A stretch of 64,000 nt of DNA, taken from positions 124,001-188,000 of the IMG/VR virus record IMGVR_UViG_3300032236_001024, one strand, 5' to 3'. Shown piece by piece: positions 1-6,538 of this stretch (within the stretch, counting starts at the first letter, position 1; every line of letters starts with the position of its first letter). A program made the translations under genes and the position numbers. The notes beneath the pieces are model-generated. The model saw only the letters and a program-made list of their open reading frames with translations, did no database searches and had not been told where the DNA came from. The DNA comes from a virus.

Positions 1-157
1 TCTTTATTTCAAAGTCAGCTTTTTTTGATAAGGCTGCGCCAAAACTCTTAAGAAGACGTTCTTCTTTAAGTCTCTTTTCTTCAATCTTCTTAAGTTCTTC
101 TTGTGCAGAAGAACCTAAAATTTTAGCAAAGTGTTCAAGAAATTTCTTTTCGTCCAT
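1..157 (-). CDS. Partial hypothetical protein (window edge)
   Basis: Only the first 52 codons are visible; the gene runs off the left edge. The ATG is at 157..155 and the protein starts MDEKKFLEHF. Residues 19-35 are a dense Lys/Glu/Arg run that would form a charged helix. No family is recognised. The start lies four bases after the stop of the next gene on the same strand, so the two are probably co-transcribed and translationally coupled. Confidence 0.6.
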   Translation of the reverse strand, partial: MDEKKFLEHFAKILGSSAQEELKKIEEKRLKEERLLKSFGAALSKKADFEIK

Positions 158-161
158 ACTA

Positions 162-860
162 CTACTTTAAAAATTTGGAGGTTATTTTTGTTTTGACTGT
201 TCCTGTATTTAGGGTAACTTTCAATGCTACTCTAAGTTTGCCTTTTCCAGTACCAGCTTTGAAACCGCCACTGGTATCTAGAAAAGCTTCTTTAATATGA
301 GTAGAATCAAATGGAATTGCGTTCATTCCAATCAATCTCTTTGTTCTCATATTGGTGCTAAATAATGAAAATTTTACGCCACCTGTTTGAACAATAGCAA
401 AATAATCATCACCACTATCTGCCCAATGCGCTCTAATCAATTGAATAAAAAGATTGCGATCAGTTGGTGTTTTGAATTCAAAGTCTTCTTTTGGTACTCT
501 ACCAGAAGGCACATCAATTCCATTATCACCAACAAACCCAGCATGATGATCACCTTTTATTTTTCTAAGATGATCAACATACTGTTCAAATGTATCATAT
601 CCCTTTAGCTGTTTTATGATAATATCAACATCAGGATTTTTCTTTCCTCTTGTGATTGTTTTATCAAACACAGTAATAGAAGTGAAATCGCTAGTGCTTT
701 TCACTTCTGCTTGCTGTAATCTATTATTTGATCTGAAAACAATATCAGGAAGATTGCTTGCTTTTCTAGCAATAGAAACTATAGGGATATCATAATTTTC
801 TAGAATTGATGCAAAGTTAACTTGTGCTTCTGCACCTCTTTCAATACGAACTTTTGACAT
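162..860 (-). CDS. Hypothetical protein with possible PD-(D/E)XK nuclease core
   Basis: A 232-residue protein starting at an ATG preceded by AGGA eight bases upstream. Near the N-terminus the pattern LPD (Asp39) followed 13 residues later by Glu52-Val-Lys54 on a predicted beta strand resembles the PD...(D/E)xK metal-binding core of restriction-type nucleases. The C-terminal half is rich in beta strands and Gly/Lys. No signal peptide or membrane segment is visible. The nuclease idea rests on this one short motif; a structural role is equally possible. Confidence 0.6.
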   Translation of the reverse strand: MSKVRIERGAEAQVNFASILENYDIPIVSIARKASNLPDIVFRSNNRLQQAEVKSTSDFTSITVFDKTITRGKKNPDVDIIIKQLKGYDTFEQYVDHLRKIKGDHHAGFVGDNGIDVPSGRVPKEDFEFKTPTDRNLFIQLIRAHWADSGDDYFAIVQTGGVKFSLFSTNMRTKRLIGMNAIPFDSTHIKEAFLDTSGGFKAGTGKGKLRVALKVTLNTGTVKTKITSKFLK

Positions 861-887
861 ATGTAAATCCTAAATAACATCTATTAT

Positions 888-1454
888 TTAGGCAATCATG
901 TCGTAAAGTTCTTTCCAGTTTTTGACCAGAGGAATACCTTTATGGTTCATGTTATGCCCATGTTCCATAAGAATAGGGTTAAGACCATATTGTTTTCCAA
1001 CTTCTGCATTTTCAATCTTGTCTTCAATCCAATACAGTTCCTTATCCTTATACTTTGCAAGTGCATCATGCTTATCAGCACCAGTATCTAGATAAGTAAA
1101 TCCATCAAAAACAGTCTCACCAAAAATCTTTTGAAGATTTTGTGTCCGTAATTGACATGCAGATGGATCAAGACTAAGAGAAGTGATTACATGGAATACA
1201 TATCCATGCTCACGATGAAGCTTCTGAACATATTCAATAGCATCACGAAGAGGAGGAAGGAAACCAATCATGGCTGATTCATTAAAATCACGAATCAAAT
1301 CCTTAGCACGTTCAGTACTAATCTCATATTGAACACCAATGCTATAAAAAGTTCCTTTGTTTAAATTCTTATAGCCTTTACGTTCCATCCATACATTAAA
1401 AGCATATTCCCAATTGAGAAGTACACCATCACAATCCGTCAAAATTAGAGTCAT
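888..1454 (-). CDS. HAD-superfamily phosphatase, 5'(3')-deoxyribonucleotidase-like
   Basis: A 188-residue protein with the HAD motifs in order: motif I DCDGVL at residues 8-13 with the nucleophilic Asp, motif II ITS near residue 90, a Lys in the middle region, and motif III as WIEDK near residue 143. The size and single compact cap fit 5'(3')-deoxyribonucleotidase or polynucleotide-phosphatase-like members found in phages, which dephosphorylate nucleotides. A substrate cannot be deduced. It is followed within 27 bases by the next minus-strand gene. Confidence 0.75.
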   Translation of the reverse strand: MTLILTDCDGVLLNWEYAFNVWMERKGYKNLNKGTFYSIGVQYEISTERAKDLIRDFNESAMIGFLPPLRDAIEYVQKLHREHGYVFHVITSLSLDPSACQLRTQNLQKIFGETVFDGFTYLDTGADKHDALAKYKDKELYWIEDKIENAEVGKQYGLNPILMEHGHNMNHKGIPLVKNWKELYDMIA

Positions 1455-1464
1455 AATAAACCTT

Positions 1465-1944
1465 TCACTCTTGAATTACACCTTCGTTTATTTTACGATC
1501 TTGAGCCCATTGAACAACCAAACCTATTGCTCTACCATGTGCTTCTATTTCCCATGGCTGATCCCAATACGTAACTTTAGTAGTGTCTACTTTCTTTTTG
1601 TTGTAGACATATACTTTATTATTCTTCATTGTCTGATAATATTCGCCTTTTGCCCACTGCTTGACATGCACCAATTCATGGGCAAAACAATCCACCATGA
1701 CATGAAGCTTTTGATCTGGGTCTATATCTATGGTAAAAACTTTTGGTCTGAAATGAGTATCTTCCCATATACAACAGCCAAATATTTTTTCTTCTTTAAA
1801 CATATTTTTTTTAAAAACAACAGTTATGTTGAGTTTCTTTTGCATAGATTTGGTGAAAAATTTATCAAGAATATATCCACCAAAATCTTTGAAATATTCA
1901 AGCACTAATGGCGAAACATGTTTTTGATTTTTAAATTTGATCAT
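1465..1944 (-). CDS. SprT-like zinc metalloprotein
   Basis: The zinc-protease motif HELVH lies in a predicted helix about midway, followed by KQWAKGE, and a second conserved helix (PWEIEAHGRAIG) carries the probable third ligand Glu and a His. This is the SprT/WLM-type arrangement also seen in DNA-protein-crosslink proteases, and short SprT-like proteins are frequent in T4-like marine phages. I start it at the ATG at 1944 rather than the one 15 bases upstream, because a minus-strand TATAAATA motif (1973..1966) would begin transcription close to the upstream codon. Substrate unknown. Confidence 0.72.
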   Translation of the reverse strand: MIKFKNQKHVSPLVLEYFKDFGGYILDKFFTKSMQKKLNITVVFKKNMFKEEKIFGCCIWEDTHFRPKVFTIDIDPDQKLHVMVDCFAHELVHVKQWAKGEYYQTMKNNKVYVYNKKKVDTTKVTYWDQPWEIEAHGRAIGLVVQWAQDRKINEGVIQE

Positions 1945-1965
1945 AATAAAATGTCCCATTTCAAC

Positions 1966-1977
1966 TATTTATAAATA
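1966..1977. promoter_or_regulatory. Overlapping divergent T4-type late promoters
   Basis: The palindrome TATTTATAAATA contains TATAAATA on the plus strand (1970-1977) and on the minus strand (1973..1966). TATAAATA is the T4 late promoter core recognised by the phage late sigma factor. The plus copy is 23 bases before the GTG of the membrane cassette and the minus copy is about 22 bases before the SprT-like gene. Confidence 0.75.
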
Positions 1978-2000
1978 CCATAAACAATGGAGAATGTCAA
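1972..2000 (-). promoter_or_regulatory. Sigma70-type early promoter
   Basis: Minus strand: TTGACA (2000..1995), 17-base spacer, TATTTA (1977..1972), upstream of the SprT-like gene. It overlaps the divergent late motifs, so one site may serve both phases. Confidence 0.5.
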
Positions 2001-2288
2001 GTGGATGTAGGTTCTATTTTCAAATTCATATCAGATGTAGGATTTCCAATAGCCGCAGCATGTGCTGGTGGTTATTTTGTTTTTCTGACCATGAAATTTA
2101 TTCTTGCTGGTGTGACCAGTTCAGTTAATGGATTAAAAGGAATAATTATAGCATTAGATAATCGTGTGAAGACAATGAACCATGACGTTATTCGCATTGA
2201 CACTCTTGTAAGTAATGCACTTGGTGTTAAGCCAGATGTTGATAGAATTGCCAGAGCAGACGGCAAAAATGATGCTAGAAGAGATTAA
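2001..2288 (+). CDS. Small membrane protein, holin-like (YvrJ-like N-terminus)
   Basis: A 95-residue protein starting at GTG, with GGAG eight bases upstream. Residues 10-40 hold a Gly/Ala-rich hydrophobic segment beginning VGFPIAAA, reminiscent of the short YvrJ/holin-like family, followed by an amphipathic helix (IIALDNRVKTMNHDVIRI). It is a clear paralogue of the protein encoded at 3261-3704: GFP(I/L)xAA, GYFV and IALxxR are shared. It is the first gene of the plus-strand membrane cassette behind a late promoter, which fits a lysis or envelope role, but holin activity is inference. Confidence 0.7.
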   Translation: MDVGSIFKFISDVGFPIAAACAGGYFVFLTMKFILAGVTSSVNGLKGIIIALDNRVKTMNHDVIRIDTLVSNALGVKPDVDRIARADGKNDARRD

Positions 2289-2300
2289 TAGGAGAAAAAC

Positions 2301-2834
2301 ATGGCAGAAGTAAAACCATTATCAAGAAGTGAACGTGAAGCACAAATCAAAGATAAGGCTGGGTGGGTCATCACAGTTGTCGCTGCATTACTTGCATTCA
2401 ATACATACATCGCAAATGGTTTGAGTGGAACAGTTCTTACTAATACAATCAAGGCTAATGATACTTGGTCTTTCTATCAAGCTAAGTCAATCAAGCAGAC
2501 TATGAATGAAATGGCTGCGGATGAAGCAGAATCTCGTGGTGATAAAGCAAAGGCTGAAAAGTATCGTGCAACTGCTATTAGATATGAATCAGAACCTTCT
2601 ACTGGTGAAGGAAAGAAGGAATTGATGGCTAAGGCAATACAACTTGAAGCTGATCGTGATGCAGCAAAGAAAAGAAGTCCATGGTTAACTTTTTCTGGTA
2701 CTGCCTATCAATTAGGTATTGTGCTTCTTTCTGCATCAATTCTTGCTGTAAGTATGCCATTGTTTTGGGGTAGTATTGCTGCCAGTGCTGTAGGTGCATT
2801 ACTAATGAGTCAAGGTATATGGATGTTTTTTTAA
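2301..2834 (+). CDS. DUF4337-like membrane protein
   Basis: A 177-residue protein with AGGAG upstream. Layout: hydrophobic segment at residues 20-40, a conserved WSFYQAKSIKQT motif around residue 57, a charged helical middle with KAEKYRATAIRYE, then two hydrophobic segments near the C-terminus (about 127-177). This arrangement, especially NDTWSFYQAKSIKQ, matches the DUF4337 family of bacterial inner-membrane proteins of unknown function. It is 12 bases after the preceding gene and 16 bases before the EF-hand protein. Confidence 0.72.
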   Translation: MAEVKPLSRSEREAQIKDKAGWVITVVAALLAFNTYIANGLSGTVLTNTIKANDTWSFYQAKSIKQTMNEMAADEAESRGDKAKAEKYRATAIRYESEPSTGEGKKELMAKAIQLEADRDAAKKRSPWLTFSGTAYQLGIVLLSASILAVSMPLFWGSIAASAVGALLMSQGIWMFF

Positions 2835-2850
2835 TTAAGAGGAGTCGATA

Positions 2851-3165
2851 ATGATAAAGAAATTGGAAAATAATTCAAAATTTAATAAATTTGATATGGA
2901 TGGAGATGGTGTAGTGTCTGATGCGGAAATGAAAAAAGCTGAAGAGATGATGGAGTTTGAAAATAAGGATGCTAAAGAAGATCAATTGAGAAAGATGGCA
3001 TGGACTGCTATGATTAGTATGGTTCTTTTTACATTCTTTCTTTTCTTACCTTATGTTTCAATAGAAAGAATTGCTGCATTGGCTAGTGTTCTTCAGATGT
3101 TTTATATCGCACAGGCTGGTGTTGTTGCAACATTCTTTGGTGCTACTGCTTATGTGAGTAAATAA
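2851..3165 (+). CDS. EF-hand membrane protein
   Basis: A 104-residue protein with GGAG upstream of its ATG. Residues 15-26 (DMDGDGVVSDAE) form a canonical calcium-binding EF-hand loop with acidic residues at positions 1, 3, 5 and 12. An acidic helix follows, then two hydrophobic segments (about 50-68 and 76-101). A calcium-responsive role in lysis or membrane remodelling is only a guess from the late-promoter membrane cassette it belongs to. Confidence 0.75.
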   Translation: MIKKLENNSKFNKFDMDGDGVVSDAEMKKAEEMMEFENKDAKEDQLRKMAWTAMISMVLFTFFLFLPYVSIERIAALASVLQMFYIAQAGVVATFFGATAYVSK

Positions 3166-3166
3166 A

Positions 3167-3268
3167 ATGAATTTAGAAAAATTTGAAACATATGCAGTTT
3201 ATTGTTTTGTAGTTATAGCTATTGTCCTAGTAACATTTGTTGGATGGGATATGATTGCAAATGGATAA
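3167..3268 (+). CDS. 33-residue single-span membrane peptide
   Basis: This ORF begins one base after the stop of the EF-hand gene and overlaps the start of the next gene by eight bases. It encodes MNLEKFETYAV, a hydrophobic span (about residues 10-26), and ends GWDMIANG. The tight overlap on both sides and the membrane theme of its neighbours support it; the ribosome-binding site is weak, so it may depend on translational coupling. Confidence 0.55.
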   Translation: MNLEKFETYAVYCFVVIAIVLVTFVGWDMIANG

Positions 3269-3704
3269 TCTAGCAGACCTAATCAATAAATTTGGTTTTC
3301 CTTTAGTAGCCGCAGCTGGACTTGGATACTTCGTATACTTTGTTTGGCAGTGGGCTACTGTTGAAATTAAACCAGTTCTTTCAGAAGCATCAACAGTTCT
3401 TATTGCTCTTATTGATCGTATACGTATGCTTGATAACGATTTGATTCGCCTCAATCAAAAGATTAATATAGTTCTTCAATTGAGAGGAAAAGAGATTGAA
3501 TCAGAACGTCATCTTCATGATGTTGAAACAGCAGCCAAGGCTCAACAGCGTGAACTAGAAGCAGCTGATAAACAAGTAAGAGCGGCTGAGGAATTAGCAT
3601 CTAAGCATCATGGCAGTACTATCGAAATAGATCATATTACCATAAAGAACCCAGAGCATGATGCCACCAAGCAACCAGACAAAGAAGATAAGAAAGTAAA
3701 TTAA
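3261..3704 (+). CDS. Small membrane protein, paralogue of 2001-2288, with coiled-coil tail
   Basis: I start at ATG 3261 (MDNLADLINKFGFP) rather than a TTG two codons upstream. The N-terminal 70 residues match the protein at 2001-2288: a hydrophobic GFPLVAAAGLGYFVYFVW segment then IALIDRIRMLDNDLIRL. The remainder is a long charged helix (about 75-120, likely coiled coil) and a hydrophilic tail. The duplication within one cassette suggests two partners of one membrane complex, for example holin-like subunits with different cytoplasmic or periplasmic tails. Its stop is two bases from the convergent TonB-like gene. Confidence 0.7.
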   Translation: MDNLADLINKFGFPLVAAAGLGYFVYFVWQWATVEIKPVLSEASTVLIALIDRIRMLDNDLIRLNQKINIVLQLRGKEIESERHLHDVETAAKAQQRELEAADKQVRAAEELASKHHGSTIEIDHITIKNPEHDATKQPDKEDKKVN

Positions 3705-3706
3705 TT

Positions 3707-4333
3707 TCAATCAAATTTGATTTCTATAACACCAGTAAATTTACCTTCTGGTGGTGGCAATGTAGATATAGAATTAATAATTTTTTCTGCTGTACTGTTT
3801 AGTTTTTGATTAGTAGAGTTGACTATCCAAGTTGACTCTACTTTCCCTTTTAATCCTATTAAGAAACCAATCTTTACGTTTCCTTTTAAACCATCTGGTG
3901 GACGTTTTTTATTCTTTTCAATCATTTTTTTGACATTTGCTCCATATGAAACATTGGTCATACCACCACCTTGAACACCAAAATCAACACCAGCAAGTTT
4001 CTTTTCAAATGTATCGTTTGATGCTTCTTGTTGAAGAACTGGTTTTACTTCTTCTTTCTTTTCTTCTTTTTCTATTGTTTCGGCTGTTTCATCTATAATT
4101 TTAACTTCTTCAATAGGTTTTTCTTCTGTAACAACTTCTTCAATTGCAGTAATAGCTTCTTGAGCTACTGAACTTTCCGTTACTTCATCATCAATTGATT
4201 CACCATATGCTAATTCGATTGCAATTACTTTCGATTGAAAAACAGCCGAATCAGCTTGCTTTGATAAAATAAATGGTATAATAACTCCTATATGTAAAGC
4301 AATTGACGCCAATAATGTAATATATTTTTTCAC
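3707..4333 (-). CDS. TonB-like protein
   Basis: A 208-residue protein with TonB-family architecture: a short cytoplasmic start and one N-terminal membrane anchor (about residues 5-24), a long Glu/Lys/Val-rich periplasmic spacer (about 45-110), and a C-terminal beta/alpha domain (about 130-208) with YGANVKKMIEKNKKRPPDG and GFLIGLKGKVESTWIV, typical of the TonB/TolA C-terminal fold. Bacterial TonB couples the proton-motive force to outer-membrane transporters. No ExbB or ExbD is visible in the window, so a phage copy would have to use host partners or work as a periplasm-spanning linker. Confidence 0.72.
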   Translation of the reverse strand: MKKYITLLASIALHIGVIIPFILSKQADSAVFQSKVIAIELAYGESIDDEVTESSVAQEAITAIEEVVTEEKPIEEVKIIDETAETIEKEEKKEEVKPVLQQEASNDTFEKKLAGVDFGVQGGGMTNVSYGANVKKMIEKNKKRPPDGLKGNVKIGFLIGLKGKVESTWIVNSTNQKLNSTAEKIINSISTLPPPEGKFTGVIEIKFD

Positions 4334-4539
4334 TTATGTAAATCTTTCAATAAGTTTAGATCAATTTTTTTCTTATCGTAGCATTTGCCTTCTGTATTAA
4401 ACCAACTAAATTTAGACCAGAAGATCATAGTCTTTAATGCTTCTTGACATTGCTGCTCTGTCTTGAACTCTAGTGCTATTTTCCCCGGTATATCGGTAGG
4501 AACGCTATTATGTACTACTATTAAAAATAAAATCCACAT
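4330..4539 (-). CDS. Small secreted or membrane-anchored hypothetical protein
   Basis: A 69-residue protein overlapping the TonB-like gene by four bases (ATGA). It begins with a hydrophobic stretch (MWILFLIVVH) that could be a signal or anchor, followed by a soluble part with two cysteines (QQCQEALK and GKCYDKK) about 30 residues apart that could form a disulfide in the periplasm. No family recognised. The overlap suggests a functional link with TonB. Confidence 0.6.
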   Translation of the reverse strand: MWILFLIVVHNSVPTDIPGKIALEFKTEQQCQEALKTMIFWSKFSWFNTEGKCYDKKKIDLNLLKDLHK

Positions 4540-4542
4540 ATT

Positions 4543-5271
4543 TCACGCCCATTTTATTATTTCAAATGATCCGTCATGGTTTTCTACCAAGGCGGTACAT
4601 GATTCTACCCAATCACCACAATTCATATATCTAACGCCGCAAATATCACGAATATTAGCGTGGTGAATATGACCGCAAATAATACCATCTAGCTTTTTAC
4701 CTTTAACATAATTACATAATGTTTCTTCATAATTACCAATAAAGTTTACTGATTCTTTAACTTTATACTTCAAATAAGCTGATAGCGACCAGTAAGGTAA
4801 CCCAAAAACCGTTCTCACTTTGTTAATGAAACGACTAATATTAATACTAACATCATAAGCCCATCCACCAAAGTGAGCAAGCCATGCAGCATTTCGCATT
4901 ACTATATCAAACTGATCGCCATGAGTAACAAGATATAACTTGCCATCAACGCCAACGTGTATGGACTCTTTGACCATGATAATATGACCAAATTCATTGT
5001 CACAATAGTTACGCATAACATCATCATGGTTTCCTGGGATATAAACAATTTCTGTACCTTTTCTAGCTCTACGAAGCAGCTTTTGAATCACATCATTATG
5101 AAACTGAAGCCATATCATTTTCTTAGACATAGCCCAACAATCAACAATATCACCTACTAGATAAACTTTCTCACACTCAAATGTTTTCATGAAATCAAGC
5201 AGTTTGTCCGCTTGACTCATCTTTGTGCCAAGATGAATATCTGAAATGAATACCGTTTTATAAGACTTCAT
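4543..5271 (-). CDS. LpxH-like UDP-2,3-diacylglucosamine diphosphatase family metallophosphoesterase
   Basis: A 242-residue calcineurin-like phosphoesterase with the full metal-ligand series: SDIHLG (residues 10-15), GDIVD, GNHDD, THGDQFD, CGHIHHA and NCGDWVES. The LpxH-like bacterial family cleaves UDP-2,3-diacylglucosamine in lipid A synthesis, and this subgroup often sits beside glycosyltransferases. Its start overlaps the GT2 gene by four bases, so the pair probably acts on cell-envelope lipid or LPS. It could also act on another UDP-linked or lipid phosphate. Confidence 0.8.
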   Translation of the reverse strand: MKSYKTVFISDIHLGTKMSQADKLLDFMKTFECEKVYLVGDIVDCWAMSKKMIWLQFHNDVIQKLLRRARKGTEIVYIPGNHDDVMRNYCDNEFGHIIMVKESIHVGVDGKLYLVTHGDQFDIVMRNAAWLAHFGGWAYDVSINISRFINKVRTVFGLPYWSLSAYLKYKVKESVNFIGNYEETLCNYVKGKKLDGIICGHIHHANIRDICGVRYMNCGDWVESCTALVENHDGSFEIIKWA

Positions 5272-5969
5272 CTAAAATCCTTGTATTCGTTTGTGGTAGA
5301 TTTGTTTTTGAACGTCACTGAGAAATAATTTGTAAGGTATAACCATGTAGTTTTTATGACACCTTGCTCTTCAAGTCTTCTTGGAGATGTTGTAGTAACC
5401 ATATACATATTAAATACTACTTTACCAAGATGCTGAATACGTTTTGCAGTCATAGTATCTTCACCATAGAAAGCAATAGATGTATCATAACCACCAACTT
5501 GATCTAGAGCTTTCTTTTTAATCATACAATTGCCGCCCTGAAGAAATACACCAACATTATCATTACTAAATTTTGCAAGAAAATAATAAAACTTTGTCAT
5601 AATCTTTAAACCAAAACTAGCACCTTCGTATTCGAGAGGACCAGTTACAGCAACAACTTCTTCATTTGATAATACGCTCAATGCTTCCCATATCCATCCA
5701 TCAGTCAACTTTGAATCAGCATCAATGTTAGCAATCAACCAACCTCTAGCAGCTTCATAACCAGCTTGTCTTGCGTACACAACCCCCTTACGAGGTTCTT
5801 TAATAACAAAAGCAAGTTCTTCTTCTGCGATTTCAGCTGTTCTATCAGTACAGTTATTATCAACTACAATAATTTCATACGGAACATACCACATATTTTT
5901 TCTGATTGAACGAATGCAATCTTTGATATGTTTTTCTTCGTTATAACATGGAATTATAAATGTAATCAT
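5268..5969 (-). CDS. Family 2 glycosyltransferase
   Basis: A 233-residue GT-A fold protein. FIIPCYNEEKHI at the N-terminus and VVDNNCTDRT are the GT2 nucleotide-binding hallmarks; NIDADSK (about residue 80) supplies the DxD metal motif; FYGEDTMTAKRIQ is the usual acceptor-loop ED motif. It overlaps the LpxH-like gene downstream and the HNH gene upstream by four bases each. Together with LpxH it suggests modification of LPS or another envelope glycan. Confidence 0.85.
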   Translation of the reverse strand: MITFIIPCYNEEKHIKDCIRSIRKNMWYVPYEIIVVDNNCTDRTAEIAEEELAFVIKEPRKGVVYARQAGYEAARGWLIANIDADSKLTDGWIWEALSVLSNEEVVAVTGPLEYEGASFGLKIMTKFYYFLAKFSNDNVGVFLQGGNCMIKKKALDQVGGYDTSIAFYGEDTMTAKRIQHLGKVVFNMYMVTTTSPRRLEEQGVIKTTWLYLTNYFSVTFKNKSTTNEYKDFR

Positions 5970-6502
5970 TTTATTGTCATTTCTTTCTTTATTTTATAAT
6001 ATGAAGTGTTATTTTTTCTAGCAGCTTCGTTAATACCATTATACTCTATACCACGATAAATTATTGTTTTTAATAAAGGATGTTTAAGTCTTTTTTCTTC
6101 AGAACAAGGTTGTTTTTTACTTTTATTTGGGGAAGGTTTACCATACATTGGATTTTTATCGCCAATCATTTTTCTTTTTTCAATCCATTCTGGTGATTGT
6201 TTTAATCCTTTTGCTTTCCCTTTACGGTTTTCACTAATTTTCTTTTTTGTTTCTTCTGTGTGTTTTTTGCCATAAAAAAAATTACCATCACTACGTCTTG
6301 CGTCATACATTATTTTCATTCTTTCTTCTTCTGTTATAAGACCCAAAAGACCTTTCCAAGCAAGATAGTCTTGCCACCTTCCATATTCTTCATAAAGAAT
6401 ATGATGAGCTTCTGCGTGTTCTTCAACAGTCAGTTCAATTAAATTGGAAGGTTCGTCAGTTCCTCCCATATGTTTTGGTATTATATGATGTTTATGTTTC
6501 AT
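5966..6502 (-). CDS. HNH homing endonuclease with NUMOD repeats
   Basis: A 178-residue protein. The N-terminal HNH domain reads HHIIPKHMGGTDEPSNLIEL with EEHAEAHH after it. The middle has two NUMOD3-type DNA-binding repeats (GKKHTEETKKKISENRKG and GDKNPMYGK), and the end (IEYNGINEAARKNNTSYYKI) is a helix-turn-helix NUMOD1/IENR1-like segment. This is a free-standing phage homing endonuclease inserted between the GT2 and cyclase genes; it keeps a four-base overlap with GT2 and has its own TATAAATA motif just upstream. Confidence 0.88.
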   Translation of the reverse strand: MKHKHHIIPKHMGGTDEPSNLIELTVEEHAEAHHILYEEYGRWQDYLAWKGLLGLITEEERMKIMYDARRSDGNFFYGKKHTEETKKKISENRKGKAKGLKQSPEWIEKRKMIGDKNPMYGKPSPNKSKKQPCSEEKRLKHPLLKTIIYRGIEYNGINEAARKNNTSYYKIKKEMTIK

Positions 6503-6507
6503 ATATC

Positions 6508-6515
6508 TATTTATA
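6508..6515 (-). promoter_or_regulatory. Possible late promoter motif TATAAATA
   Basis: Exact TATAAATA on the minus strand, six bases before the HNH start codon. The initiation point would fall at or inside the start codon, so either the transcript is almost leaderless or the motif serves the downstream GT2 and LpxH-like genes. Confidence 0.45.
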
Positions 6516-6538
6516 AATTTTATATTTGTACGATAAAC

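Noticed and set aside
1414-1908. 164-codon plus-strand ORF
   Set aside because: Antisense to the HAD and SprT-like genes, whose motifs are intact.
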